Shown one piece after another: positions 1-8,309 of a stretch of 55,370 bases of DNA; within the stretch, counting starts at the first letter, position 1, and each line of letters opens with the position of its first letter. The position numbers and the translations under genes are program-made. The notes beneath the pieces were generated by a model. It did no database searches and had not been told where the DNA came from. It was given only the letters and a program-made list of their open reading frames with translations. The stretch is from an uncultured Clostridia bacterium (GTDB lineage: Bacteria; Bacillota; Clostridia; Saccharofermentanales; DTU023), in NCBI GenBank assembly GCA_937922005.1, contig CAKZWV010000016.1, positions 1 to 55,370 of the forward strand, read 5' to 3'.

Positions 1-180
1 AATCCAAGGAAAGGCTATCGTTCTGATTCACACTTCAAGTATCACGTGTAGGATAATACAAAACAATATCTAGGAGCTAACAAAATAACGACAAGTAGTG
101 CCATCTTGTCGAGAAAAGGAGGACAAGAGGATAAGGTTGATATGCTAGAAAGGAAGAGAAAGGAAGAGAAAAGAAAAAAA
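1..180. other. Non-coding window edge, no gene recognised
   Basis: I see no convincing gene here; the short reading frames overlap the tRNA region or are low complexity. A small inverted repeat, CGACAAG then CTTGTCG, lies at about 91-113 with a 9-base loop and could be a weak hairpin. A purine-rich run follows and leads into the tRNA terminator. Confidence 0.5.
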
Positions 181-209
181 AGCGCAGAGAAAAAACTTTC
201 TCTGCGCTT
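174..209 (-). terminator. Rho-independent terminator of the tRNA-Gly/tRNA-Cys unit
   Basis: On the minus strand an AGCGCAGAGAAA stem pairs with TTTCTCTGCGCT and is followed by eight T residues. It lies just downstream of tRNA-Cys, so it ends the two-tRNA transcript. Confidence 0.85.
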
Positions 210-213
210 AATT

Positions 214-288
214 TGGAGGCACCGTCCAGATTTGAACTGGAGCATAAAGGTTTTGCAGACCTCTGCCTTACCGCTTGGCTACGGTGCC
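214..288 (-). tRNA. tRNA-Cys (GCA)
   Basis: The minus strand folds as a cloverleaf. The acceptor stem GGCACCG pairs with CGGTGCC, the anticodon loop carries GCA, the T arm has GTTCAAATC, and CCA is encoded at the 3' end. It is the second gene of a two-tRNA transcript behind tRNA-Gly. Confidence 0.95.
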
Positions 289-322
289 AATAATAAGGCC
301 GCATATAAAATACGGCCTTTCT

Positions 323-397
323 TGGAGCGGGATACGAGATTTGAACTCGCGACTTTCACCTTGGCAAGGTGACACTCTACCACTGAGTTAATCCCGC
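323..397 (-). tRNA. tRNA-Gly (GCC)
   Basis: The acceptor stem GCGGGAT pairs with ATCCCGC, the anticodon is GCC in a TTGCCAA loop, the T loop is GTTCAAATC, and CCA is encoded. It is first in the unit, 34 bases upstream of tRNA-Cys, with a strong promoter directly upstream. Confidence 0.96.
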
Positions 398-428
398 AGG
401 ATAACTCCTTTTTGAAACTTACTTGCTA

Positions 429-457
429 AGTATAGAACTTGTTCCAAAACTTGTCAA
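429..457 (-). promoter_or_regulatory. Sigma-70-type promoter for tRNA-Gly/tRNA-Cys
   Basis: On the minus strand a perfect -35 TTGACA (452-457) is separated by 17 bases from the -10 TATACT (429-434). The -10 box ends 31 bases before the tRNA-Gly 5' end. The remaining 458-594 stretch before helD's end holds no recognisable gene. Confidence 0.88.
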
Positions 458-594
458 GTCTTTTTGGAAAATTTTCAAAATAATTTGAGAAGTTAACCTG
501 CTGGTAGGGATACTATAGCGTCTTGAAGCGTCTTACAGCATTCCTATTCCTAATCTTCCTGAGCTTCATGAGCTGCCTAATCTGTCTGATCTTC

Positions 595-3003
595 CTATTC
601 CTCCGGATCTGCCTGGTTTTCTTGGTCTTCAAGGCTCTCCAGGGCTGGATCAAGGCAAGGGCTTGGCTCCCCACAATAGGCTACAGCCAAGCGGTGCATG
701 GCCCGACCAGCTGCCACATAGAGGGAATTTCTACCTAGGGTTGTTAAGGGATAAGAGGCAGGAGTTGCGTCAGCAATAAAGACCGCATCGAATTCCATGC
801 CCTTCGCCGTCGCTGGATCAAAGAGGTAAACTTCCAAGTTGGATGAATTGTCTGCCATAGCATCTGACATCGCATCTTCCATGGCGGCCTCTGTCCCAGT
901 CTCCTCCCCTTCTTCCTCGTCCAGGCTGGTAATGGGTTTGGGCTCTGGTAAAGACGGCAGCTCCACCTGAAGCTTAGGCTCCAGACCTTCCGCTTTCAGT
1001 CGTCGGTATAAGGCTAGGCGGCTGGCCCGGTTGGGGGCCAGGAGGGCCAGACTCTGATAGCCTGCCTCCTTGACCTCCTGCCAATAGGCCAAGAACTTTT
1101 GGATTTCCTCCTCTTGGTCCTGGCAGGCCATAACTTCTACGGCCTTGCCATGGCGGTGGAAGGGATGCGTCTTGGTATCCCCTATAAGACAGGCGCAAAA
1201 AGCAGCAATCTCATAGGTTGACCGATAAGTCTCCTGGAGATGGGCGACCTGGTCCTCATTAACCTCATCCCCATCGAGGCAAAAGAGCCGGGCTAACTGA
1301 TCTTCATAGTCCTTGGCCTGGGGGTAGCGGATAGCCTGGTGGACATCCCCAAGAATCGTCTTCGGGCAACGGAATATTTCGTGGAGAAATTGCATTTCAA
1401 GGAGGGTATAATCTTGCATCTCATCGACCAAAACCTGTTTGATCTCCATAAAGCCAGGCATCCGGCCAAAAATGAGGTAGGTCAGCCAAGCCATAATGGT
1501 CAAGTCCAAACGGTCATAGCGGGGTGCCTGGTTGACCCCCAAGGCAGGCGGATCAAGGGGAATCCCCTCCTCTTGGAGGTAAGCTAAAAAGTCCTGGTAA
1601 ATGGTCTCAGGATTTAGCAAGTTCTGGATCATATCTTGCTTAGCCTGCCTCTTTTGAGCAAGTTCCTCATCTACGTCGCCCTCCTCCTGGGCCTCCAAAA
1701 GCTCAGACCAGGTGAGTTTGTCTCCGGACGAAGGCGCAGAGGCCATATCAGCTGGAGAAGCTGTCGTTTTCTCAGTAGCTGCAGGACCTTCAGAAAGGGA
1801 AGAAACAAGAAGGGATGCGGGAGTATTTGTGGCAAGAGGGGTGGAGCCTTCACTTTCTGCTAAAAGCCGCTCCCTCTCTCCCCGGCGAATGGCCCTAAAT
1901 TGCTCCACCCCCATATGGAACTTGCCTGCTCCGGGCCCATACTGGCCCAAGAGGTCCTGGCGGTTCAGATAGGGTGCTAGGGCCTTAACCTTGGTCTTGG
2001 CAAAACGCTGAATGGCCCCGACCATGGCAGGGTTATCCCCTTGACGGAGGCGGTCAAGGGGAGCATCCTCATAGTCAAAAGACAAGAAACGCTCCGCCCG
2101 GTAACCCACCGAAAGGGCACAGATGTCCAGGAAATTGAGGCAGCTGATATTCTCCTCCTGGAGGGAAGGCAAAATCTCAGACAGGTAGGCAGCCAGCTGC
2201 TCATTGTCCGTAATCAAAAGAATCTTGTCAGCCGTAATCCGGGGGTCGACATACATGAGCCAAGCCGCCCGGTGGATGGCAATGGCCGTCTTCCCCGACC
2301 CAGGAGGGCCAAAGACTACTACATTCGATTTGGGTTTGAAGCGAATGATGGCATTCTGGGCTGTTTGGATGGTTTGGACCATATTCTTCATATGGGGGGT
2401 ACTCTTTTCCGAGAGAACCTCCCGCAAAAGCTCGTCAGAAATGACGCTGTCCACGGGAACCACCTTTTTCACTTGATTTTGCGCCAAATGAACCCGGTAG
2501 CGGGCTTCCAAATCCACCTTCACCGCCCTGCCTTGGACCTGGTAGGTACAGGGGCCGACTTGCCCCCCGTAGTAGAGGGAGGCCACCGGCACCCGCCAAT
2601 CTAAGACATAGGTCTTATAGGAACCCAGGTCCTTGATATCCCGGACCCCGATCCGCAGGGCCTGGACCTCTTCCCCCGGCCAAGCCAAGTCCAAACGCCC
2701 AAACCAAGGGGTATGACGGACATTTTTCAAAACCCGGTACTCCTCGGAAAGATGGTCCATCTCCCCCAAGCGATACTCCAGCTCACCCCCAAAAAGGGCC
2801 TTGTCCATCCCTTCCCGCTGCAAAATATAATTCTCATTAGCGTGGCGCTTGGACTCGACGATCTGGTCCTCCATCGCAAAATATTTCTTTTGCAGTTCCT
2901 TGGTCCGCCCATCGATATAGGCCAGCACCTCTTGCAAATGCTCTTTCTCTTCGGTCAAAATATCAGCGTTGTGCCCCTCTTGCGGGTCCATCATGGTGGT
3001 CAT
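595..3003 (-). CDS. helD: HelD-like superfamily 1 helicase (RNA polymerase recycling factor)
   Basis: This is an 802-residue UvrD/Rep-like ATPase. Its N-terminal coiled-coil arm (about the first 110 residues) is typical of HelD, which removes stalled RNA polymerase from DNA. Walker A GPPGSGKT is near residue 235; the Walker B region reads VDEMQDYT; the C-terminal helicase motif AKGMEFDAVFI is present. A low-complexity Ser/Ala/Thr insert lies near residues 385-440. I chose the ATG at 3003 because AGGAGAAAG stands just before it; an upstream in-frame TTG at 3027 lacks this. The linker contains the dispersed 11-bp motif (1819-1829), encoding the peptide NTPA. Family identity is strong; the RNA polymerase role comes from family knowledge. 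Confidence 0.88.
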   Translation of the reverse strand: MTTMMDPQEGHNADILTEEKEHLQEVLAYIDGRTKELQKKYFAMEDQIVESKRHANENYILQREGMDKALFGGELEYRLGEMDHLSEEYRVLKNVRHTPWFGRLDLAWPGEEVQALRIGVRDIKDLGSYKTYVLDWRVPVASLYYGGQVGPCTYQVQGRAVKVDLEARYRVHLAQNQVKKVVPVDSVISDELLREVLSEKSTPHMKNMVQTIQTAQNAIIRFKPKSNVVVFGPPGSGKTAIAIHRAAWLMYVDPRITADKILLITDNEQLAAYLSEILPSLQEENISCLNFLDICALSVGYRAERFLSFDYEDAPLDRLRQGDNPAMVGAIQRFAKTKVKALAPYLNRQDLLGQYGPGAGKFHMGVEQFRAIRRGERERLLAESEGSTPLATNTPASLLVSSLSEGPAATEKTTASPADMASAPSSGDKLTWSELLEAQEEGDVDEELAQKRQAKQDMIQNLLNPETIYQDFLAYLQEEGIPLDPPALGVNQAPRYDRLDLTIMAWLTYLIFGRMPGFMEIKQVLVDEMQDYTLLEMQFLHEIFRCPKTILGDVHQAIRYPQAKDYEDQLARLFCLDGDEVNEDQVAHLQETYRSTYEIAAFCACLIGDTKTHPFHRHGKAVEVMACQDQEEEIQKFLAYWQEVKEAGYQSLALLAPNRASRLALYRRLKAEGLEPKLQVELPSLPEPKPITSLDEEEGEETGTEAAMEDAMSDAMADNSSNLEVYLFDPATAKGMEFDAVFIADATPASYPLTTLGRNSLYVAAGRAMHRLAVAYCGEPSPCLDPALESLEDQENQADPEE

Positions 3004-3115
3004 CTTTCTCCTATTTCTCCTGAGCAAATATTCCCTCTCCCCGTTCCGGCTCCCTTCGCCTTCACCGTGGTTGTGATGGCTGACGAGCCCGAACGAGCTT
3101 TAGGTCTGAACGCCC

Positions 3116-3144
3116 ATTATACCGCAAATTTTCCATGTCCTCCA
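3116..3144 (-). promoter_or_regulatory. Candidate promoter of helD
   Basis: The minus strand carries a perfect -10 TATAAT (3116-3121), about 113 bases before the helD ATG. The -35 position (TGGAGG at 17 bases) is poor, so the site is tentative. A copy of the dispersed motif (3025-3035) lies between this promoter and the start codon. Confidence 0.45.
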
Positions 3145-3162
3145 GGGGGCCAAGGGTTAATC

Positions 3163-4308
3163 CTAGATCATTTCGAGGAAAGCCTCGATCCGGGTTCCCA
3201 ATTGCCCGGTATCACTCTGCGAATAGTCGGTCTCCAGGGCTAAATAGGGGATATGGAGGCTCTGGGCCAGGCGGTGATTTTTTTTACTCTCCACGAGGTA
3301 GGGAGTGCAGGCCTGGAGGTCTACCTCCATGATCCCATCTACCCCAAATTCTTCTACCAGCTGCGACAAATTTTCTAAACGGCAGGGGTTGGGGGACATG
3401 ACCGAGCAACCAATCTGCAGATAGCGCTCTGCCAAGGCCGCATAGATATCAGGGGCTTTGGTATCCACCATCTGGTAGGCAGCCTTGATGCCCGAACAGT
3501 TTTCAAAGCAGACCACCACGCCCCCATGGGCCTCCAGGGTCTTGACGGTCTTTTCCAAGACACCCCCGATAGGACAGCCGGTCACCAGGATCCGTTTAGC
3601 CTTTTGGAAGGTCGGGTCGGGTCCCTGAGCCTCGAGCTCCGCTTGGAGCTCTCGCATCTTCTTGATCCGCTCGGCTGGGGCAAACATAAAGCCAGACCCC
3701 TCTAATGTCTTATAGAGTTGATAACCCGAAACCAAGGGGGGATGGGCCTTCTGCAAGTCCATCAAATCCAGCCGGGCCTGGCGCTCCTCATTTCTTACCT
3801 GGGCTGCCTGGCGGATGGCCTCCTCAGTAATCTTGACCTTAAAACGCTTTTCTAAAAATTGGGCAAAACGACGAATTTCCTCGGTCCACGTCGCCAGGGC
3901 CCCCCGGTCCTGACTCTGAGGGAGGTGGAGAACATATGTGGGGCGAATCTCATCTAAAAGCTCATACATCTTCTTTTTCCCGTCGCAGGTCGTCTCTCCC
4001 ACGATGAGGTCAGAAAAATACGTGTAGGGGCACTTTTCTGAGACGGCGAAGCCATAGGAAGATTTGATGAGGGGGCACATATTCTTAGGGAGGTCCACCT
4101 CAGCATCCCGGGTTGTCTCCTCGCTCATCCCGCAAAGGCTCACCGCCGTAAAGCCAGCTGCATCCAAAATTTCTAAGGGCGTAAAAGTACAAAATATTCC
4201 CGCCACCTTTCCGCCCTCTTCTTTGAGCTTTTTTACCCTAAGAAAGCCCTGCTGACGGGCTTCGCCAAATTCTTGGAAACGTTCGGGAAGATTCATCGTT
4301 TGTGTCAT
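3163..4308 (-). CDS. Double-cubane-type 2-hydroxyacyl-CoA dehydratase-family reductase
   Basis: This is a 381-residue member of the HgdB/FldB/YjiM family. These proteins use Fe-S clusters for ATP-driven, low-potential reductions in anaerobes. Conserved features include CTFTPLEILDAAG near the N terminus, the cysteine motifs CPLIKSSYG and ETTCDGKKKMYE, ENCSGIK in the middle, and a late CSVMSPNPCR. It stands alone, without a partner subunit or activator ATPase beside it, which fits the single-subunit double-cubane class better than a true dehydratase pair. The ATG at 4308 is chosen because AGGTGG precedes it by 7 bases; the upstream extension to 4353 has no such site. The substrate cannot be read from the sequence. 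Confidence 0.82.
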   Translation of the reverse strand: MTQTMNLPERFQEFGEARQQGFLRVKKLKEEGGKVAGIFCTFTPLEILDAAGFTAVSLCGMSEETTRDAEVDLPKNMCPLIKSSYGFAVSEKCPYTYFSDLIVGETTCDGKKKMYELLDEIRPTYVLHLPQSQDRGALATWTEEIRRFAQFLEKRFKVKITEEAIRQAAQVRNEERQARLDLMDLQKAHPPLVSGYQLYKTLEGSGFMFAPAERIKKMRELQAELEAQGPDPTFQKAKRILVTGCPIGGVLEKTVKTLEAHGGVVVCFENCSGIKAAYQMVDTKAPDIYAALAERYLQIGCSVMSPNPCRLENLSQLVEEFGVDGIMEVDLQACTPYLVESKKNHRLAQSLHIPYLALETDYSQSDTGQLGTRIEAFLEMI

Positions 4309-4360
4309 TTGTCTACCACCTAATCTATATGCATTTGTAGCCCTTGGACTCATTGTAGGC

Positions 4361-4450
4361 GATTAGGCTCAATTATGGGAGTCTGAATAGAAGATTCGTT
4401 TCAATTATGGGCGTCTAAATAGAGAATTAGGTTCGATTATGGGCATCTGA
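4361..4450. repeat. Three tandem copies of a 32-33 bp repeat
   Basis: Imperfect copies start at 4361, 4393 and about 4425, each sharing a CAATTATGGG-like core followed by CRTCTRAATAGA. The third copy runs into the 3' end of the permease gene, so it encodes that protein's last residues. It is one of several minisatellites in this window. Confidence 0.8.
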
Positions 4451-5620
4451 TTTCTGGATAAACTCTTGATAAAGGTTATAGAACACCGCACAGACCGGAA
4501 CGCTAAATAGCATGCCCAAGACACCAAAGGCCCCGCCTCCAATCGTTACAGCCATCAGCACGAGTAGGCCAGGTAGGCCGACAGATTTTCCAACAACTCT
4601 TGGATAAATTAAATTGTTCTCTACCTGTTGTAGGATCAAGAGGTAAACAATAAACCACAGAGCTTTGATTGGTTCAGCCAGCAGAATCAGCAAGGCACCA
4701 AGGCCTCCGCCTATCCACGCGCCCAAAACCGGCACTAAGGCGGTCACAGCAATTAATGTAGAAACGGCTCCTGCATAGGGAATCCTCAGAATCAACATCC
4801 CCAAAAAGCAAAGAACACCAATAATGACAGCCTCGATAAGTTGTCCGCTGACAAAGTTGGTAAAGGTTTGATTCGTCAACGAAGCAATGCTCAAAATCCG
4901 CTGTGTCCTTGTTGGTGGAAGCAAGGTGGTGATCAGCCTTTTTAAGTGAGCTGCAATCACTTCTTTTTTTGCCAGTAGATACAGGGCAAAAACGAAGGCC
5001 AAAAGCATATCGACCAAGCCAGAAAGGATTGAGGTTGCCGCCCCCCATGTTACCGTAATGATTCCGTTGACTTCGGCGTTGATAAAGGTCTTGATTTTTT
5101 CGATAAGCAAATCGGAGTCGATGGCATATTCCGGCAATACGATGTTGTACTGTGCTGCAAAGTGAACAATATCTTTCCACCAGTTTCCAATTTTATCTAC
5201 ATAAATTGGAATATTCTGGATAAATTCATTGCTAGATTGGCGCAGACTAGGAATCATCATAAATAACACTGCAAACAAAATACCAAACATAAAAAGGGCG
5301 CTTAAGGTGAGGCAAACGGGTCTAGCCAGCTTTGCAGGGGCTTTTTTGAACACTCTTTTCCAACTGCGTTCAAGTGGGTTCAGGAGGACATTGATTAGAA
5401 AAGCAATACCTCCACCAATGAGAAAGGGCGTGAAGAGGGATGTCAATTTTCCGAGAAATTTCATTACTGATGCAAGGTTCATTAAAGCCCAAGCAAAGAG
5501 AATGATCGGCAGCGATGCGCGAATGATATCTTGAACAAGATTTTTGTCGGGCGGTCTGTCCTCTGGTGGTCTAGGAGTATTCTGCTGATTGCTATCAGTA
5601 CCCTGGTTTTTTTTCGTCAT
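4427..5620 (-). CDS. AI-2E family transporter (YtvI/PerM-like permease)
   Basis: This is a 397-residue integral membrane protein with about eight hydrophobic segments. A hydrophilic N terminus (first 30 residues, Gln/Pro-rich) precedes the first helix. Late motifs such as ALVPVLGAWIGG and LQQVENNLIYPRVVGKSVGL are characteristic of the AI-2E/PerM family. Members include Na+/H+ antiporters and exporters of small metabolites; which applies here is unknown. The ATG at 5620 is preceded by GGAGAGG; longer upstream starts would run toward the tRNA terminator. Base composition is somewhat more AT-rich than its neighbours and it lacks the dispersed motif. The stop codon falls inside a tandem repeat. 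Confidence 0.85.
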   Translation of the reverse strand: MTKKNQGTDSNQQNTPRPPEDRPPDKNLVQDIIRASLPIILFAWALMNLASVMKFLGKLTSLFTPFLIGGGIAFLINVLLNPLERSWKRVFKKAPAKLARPVCLTLSALFMFGILFAVLFMMIPSLRQSSNEFIQNIPIYVDKIGNWWKDIVHFAAQYNIVLPEYAIDSDLLIEKIKTFINAEVNGIITVTWGAATSILSGLVDMLLAFVFALYLLAKKEVIAAHLKRLITTLLPPTRTQRILSIASLTNQTFTNFVSGQLIEAVIIGVLCFLGMLILRIPYAGAVSTLIAVTALVPVLGAWIGGGLGALLILLAEPIKALWFIVYLLILQQVENNLIYPRVVGKSVGLPGLLVLMAVTIGGGAFGVLGMLFSVPVCAVFYNLYQEFIQKSDAHNRT

Positions 5621-5671
5621 ATCCTCTCCAAACTGTAAGTGCGCATATTCTGCTATAAAGATCATAAAAAA

Positions 5672-5711
5672 AATGATACGGCAACTGATTATTTCTATCA
5701 ATCGCCGTATC
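5672..5711 (-). terminator. Terminator of the tRNA-Leu/tRNA-fMet unit
   Basis: On the minus strand GATACGGC pairs with GCCGTATC around a 21-base loop, followed by an A and a run of T residues. It lies right after tRNA-fMet. Confidence 0.8.
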
Positions 5712-5716
5712 TTCTT

Positions 5717-5792
5717 TGGTTGCGGAGGAAGGATTCGAACCTTCGACCTCCGGGTTATGAGCCCGACAAGCTACCAGCTGCTCTACTCCGCG
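5717..5792 (-). tRNA. tRNA-fMet (CAT), initiator
   Basis: Anticodon CAT is flanked by the three G-C pairs GGG/CCC typical of initiators (CGGGCTCATAACCCG). The first base C faces an A at the other end of the acceptor stem, the unpaired C1-A72 that marks bacterial initiator tRNA. CCA is encoded. Confidence 0.94.
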
Positions 5793-5811
5793 ATATAAGG
5801 AACAGTTCGTG

Positions 5812-5900
5812 TGGTGCTCATGGCCGGACTTGAACCGGCATGGGAGGTTAATCCCGACGGATTTTAAGTCCGTTGTGTCTGCCAATTCCACCACACGAGC
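5812..5900 (-). tRNA. tRNA-Leu (TAA)
   Basis: This is a class II tRNA with a long variable arm. The acceptor stem GCTCGTG pairs with CATGAGC, the anticodon is TAA in a CTTAAAA loop, the T loop is GTTCAAGTC, and CCA is encoded. It is first in a two-tRNA transcript with tRNA-fMet. Confidence 0.95.
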
Positions 5901-5920
5901 CAATTCCGAACTGCTCTATC

Positions 5921-5949
5921 ATGATAGCAAGATCCAAAAGCTTTGTCAA
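5921..5949 (-). promoter_or_regulatory. Promoter of tRNA-Leu/tRNA-fMet
   Basis: A perfect -35 TTGACA (5944-5949) is separated by 17 bases from the -10 TATCAT (5921-5926) on the minus strand, 20 bases before tRNA-Leu. Confidence 0.88.
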
Positions 5950-5970
5950 GCCCTTGCGGGAATATTTTTG

Positions 5971-6939
5971 CTAACTTCTCTCCTGCTGGCCTTTTGCTTG
6001 CTGTTCTCTTTTCTGCTGGCCTTCTTCCTGGCTCCAGGGAGCCTGGACTTGCAATGCTTTGACCCAACAGGCCTGGAGACAGTCCCGACAGCGAATGCAT
6101 TCAGGTGAATTGGGGTCAGTCACGGGGTCTAAGTCTAGTTTACAGACTGCATGGCAGCGGTTGCAATGGATACAAGTCGGTCGAACCTCAAAGCGGTAGA
6201 AACTGACCCGGTTAAAAAGGCCTAGGAAGGCCCCCAGGGGACAGAGCCACCGGCAAAAGATCCGATAGATGAAAACAGACCCGCTAACGATGCCTATAGC
6301 CAAGGCTGCTTTCCAAAAAAAAGTCGGTCCGAGGTTAGACAGGTAGGCCTTGGGGTTTTGTACCAGGAGGGGTAGGGAAGCCCCTACCATGCCCTCTGGG
6401 CAGAAATATTTGCAAAAAAAGGGCGGAGCCCAAATACCCAAATACCCCAGGACCATAGGTAAGGCCAGGACGATGAGGAAGAGATTCACATATTTGACCC
6501 AAGAAAGAATCCGGTTGGTTTTCTTTGGCACCTTGACCTTGGGAGTCCTTAGCTTGTAGAAGAGGTCCTGGAGAAAACCAAAGGGACAAAGGTAGCCGCA
6601 AAAGAAGCGTCCACCCATGAGGCCAAAGAGAGTCAAGAGACCCAAGACATAAAAGGGAAAGCTCCCCTTCCCTCCTACGGCTTGGAGCGCCCCGATGGGA
6701 CAGGACCCCCAGGCACCCGGACAAGACCAGCAGTTCAGGACGGGTACGCAAAGCTTTTTGAGTTTACCTTGGTAGATCTCTCCCCGAAAGTACTTGCCTA
6801 GCTGGGGGTGAAAGGCCACCCAACCCAGGGCCTGGACCCAGTGACGATAGGCTGAATCGGTGAAAAGATAGGAAATTTTAAATTTTTTCGCCGTTCCTGC
6901 CTTAGGGTGACTAGGTCTGGGTCGAGGAGGTTGAAACAT
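5971..6939 (-). CDS. NapH/CcoG-like 4Fe-4S membrane protein
   Basis: This 322-residue protein probably moves electrons between membrane and cytoplasm. It has about five membrane segments. Cysteine pairs near the membrane include CGYLCPFG, CKYFCPEG and CRWLCPLG, the CxxxCP signature of NapH/NosR/YccM proteins. The C terminus carries two ferredoxin-type clusters, CIHCNRCHAVC and CIRCRDCLQAC. An extra cluster CWSCPGAWGSCPIG precedes the second helix. The ATG at 6939 follows AAAGGATC. Its upstream neighbour is a small CXXC membrane protein, which suggests a shared redox role. The redox partner is not encoded nearby. Confidence 0.86.
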   Translation of the reverse strand: MFQPPRPRPSHPKAGTAKKFKISYLFTDSAYRHWVQALGWVAFHPQLGKYFRGEIYQGKLKKLCVPVLNCWSCPGAWGSCPIGALQAVGGKGSFPFYVLGLLTLFGLMGGRFFCGYLCPFGFLQDLFYKLRTPKVKVPKKTNRILSWVKYVNLFLIVLALPMVLGYLGIWAPPFFCKYFCPEGMVGASLPLLVQNPKAYLSNLGPTFFWKAALAIGIVSGSVFIYRIFCRWLCPLGAFLGLFNRVSFYRFEVRPTCIHCNRCHAVCKLDLDPVTDPNSPECIRCRDCLQACWVKALQVQAPWSQEEGQQKREQQAKGQQERS

Positions 6940-7042
6940 GGAAGATCCTTTCTAGAAAGCGGCCTATGGAGTTAGGCTTGCAAGACTAGGGACTAGGTAG
7001 GAAGAGCCACTTCCGGGTCTAGCAGCCTTAAGCCATGTTAAG

Positions 7043-7333
7043 CTAGGGAGCCATGCCGATGCAGTCTAGGCATATGAAAATAGCCTTATTCAAAACAGTT
7101 AGGGGTTCCTTCTTCATGATGCCTAATACGAGAAAAAAACATGCTCCTCCGAGGATCAAGGCCCGTCGAAGGGGAAGCGACAGGGGGAGCCAGGCCGGGC
7201 TAGAAGAGCCAGGCAATGTGGCTGACTGGGCTGGAGTATTTGGGGGAGCTAGCTTGGATAAGCCAGAGCGGTCCGTAAACTTTCGGTTTAGCTCATGATG
7301 GCCATTTTTATCTTTGGAAGAAAAATGAGACAT
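7043..7333 (-). CDS. CD1871A-family CXXC motif-containing small membrane protein
   Basis: This is a 96-residue protein. Its C-terminal 45 residues form one membrane helix (LILGGACFFLVLGIM) followed by LNKAIFICLDCIGMAP, the CxxC ending typical of the CD1871A family of anaerobic Firmicutes. The N-terminal half is hydrophilic and Pro-rich and longer than usual for the family. It contains the peptide NTPA, specified by a copy of the dispersed motif (7232-7242). It starts 20 bases after nagB and precedes the NapH-like gene; in related genomes such proteins accompany Fe-S membrane proteins (family knowledge). No clear ribosome binding site stands before the ATG, so the N-terminal part is less sure. 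Confidence 0.62.
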   Translation of the reverse strand: MSHFSSKDKNGHHELNRKFTDRSGLSKLAPPNTPAQSATLPGSSSPAWLPLSLPLRRALILGGACFFLVLGIMKKEPLTVLNKAIFICLDCIGMAP

Positions 7334-7353
7334 GGTCTTGCAGAAAATCCAGC

Positions 7354-8127
7354 TTAGTCTTCCTTAAAAGAGGCCAAACTTTCCTCTTCATAGCGTTTAC
7401 CCCGACTATAGAGCTTGGCTGCTTCCTCGTCGGCAAAGACATAGACCTTGGGGTGGACTTGTAGGATGGAAGCAGGGGTATCCATCGACATGGGTGCAGA
7501 AATGAAAGAACGAACAGCCTTAGCTTTCTTAGGCCCAGAGGCAAGGAGTATGATCTCTTTGGCTGACATAATCCCCCGCAGACCCATGGTCAGGGCCCTT
7601 CTAGGAACATCTTCGGCCTTATCAAAAAACCGACTATTGGCTTGAATGGTGGACTCGGTGAGCTCGACTACATGTGTCGGGGCAATGAAGGCCCCTGGCT
7701 CATTAAAGGCAATGTGCCCATTCTCCCCAATGCCCAGGACCTGGATATCCATGGGATATTCCACAGTCAGCTGGTCATAGGCCTCAGCCTCCGCTTCGAG
7801 ATCCTTGGCAAGACCGTTCAAAATATGAATCTGATCCTTAGGTATGTCAAGGTACTTGAACAAATTTTCCCACATAAAATAATGATAACTCTGCGGGTGG
7901 TCGGGAGCTAGACCGACATACTCATCTAAGTTGATGGTCGTCACCTTCGCAAAACTTAGCCCCTCTTCCTTGTGTAGGCGAATGAGTTCTTGATACATCC
8001 CGAGGGGAGTGGATCCTGTGGCAAGGCCCAAGACGCTATCGGGTTTCTTGCGAACCTGGTCTGCAATAATTTGGGCCGCAGCCTTACTCATTTCATCGTA
8101 AGTGGGGTAAATATGGGGTATAAACAT
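7354..8127 (-). CDS. nagB: Glucosamine-6-phosphate deaminase
   Basis: This 257-residue protein converts glucosamine 6-phosphate to fructose 6-phosphate and ammonia, feeding amino sugars into glycolysis. Family motifs are intact: LGLATGSTPLGMY near residue 35, NLDEYVGL with the catalytic Asp/Glu region, and GIGENGHIAFNEPG near residue 135. The start at 8127 is fixed by AGGAGGACAAATT directly upstream; the frame runs on to 8193 without a comparable site. No nagA or PTS gene lies beside it; instead the CXXC and Fe-S genes follow closely. Confidence 0.93.
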   Translation of the reverse strand: MFIPHIYPTYDEMSKAAAQIIADQVRKKPDSVLGLATGSTPLGMYQELIRLHKEEGLSFAKVTTINLDEYVGLAPDHPQSYHYFMWENLFKYLDIPKDQIHILNGLAKDLEAEAEAYDQLTVEYPMDIQVLGIGENGHIAFNEPGAFIAPTHVVELTESTIQANSRFFDKAEDVPRRALTMGLRGIMSAKEIILLASGPKKAKAVRSFISAPMSMDTPASILQVHPKVYVFADEEAAKLYSRGKRYEEESLASFKED

Positions 8128-8257
8128 AATTTGTCCTCCTTGAAGGCTTGACTTGGTCGCCATAAGGGCGAGCAAGGAAGCAACATCGGCCATATTGTAT
8201 CAGATGAGGCCAGAAAATTGGAATACAAACCGGCAAAAAGTCCCAGAAAAAAGCGAT

Positions 8258-8289
8258 AAAAAAACCCACCTCTGGGAGGTGGGTTTTTT
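8258..8289. terminator. Bidirectional terminator after lpdA
   Basis: The stem ACCCACCT/AGGTGGGT with loop CTGGG is flanked by A and T runs on both sides. It lies 20 bases after the lpdA stop on the minus strand, between lpdA and nagB, so nagB must have its own promoter. Confidence 0.88.
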
Positions 8290-8309
8290 CTTAAAAGATC
8301 AAAACCTCG

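Noticed and set aside
2041..2604. 187-residue open frame opposite helD
   Set aside because: It lies wholly inside the helD coding region on the other strand and shows no domain; it follows from helD codon usage.
5595..5903. 102-residue frame over tRNA-fMet and tRNA-Leu
   Set aside because: It reads through two intact tRNA genes and a terminator; this is a known false-positive pattern.
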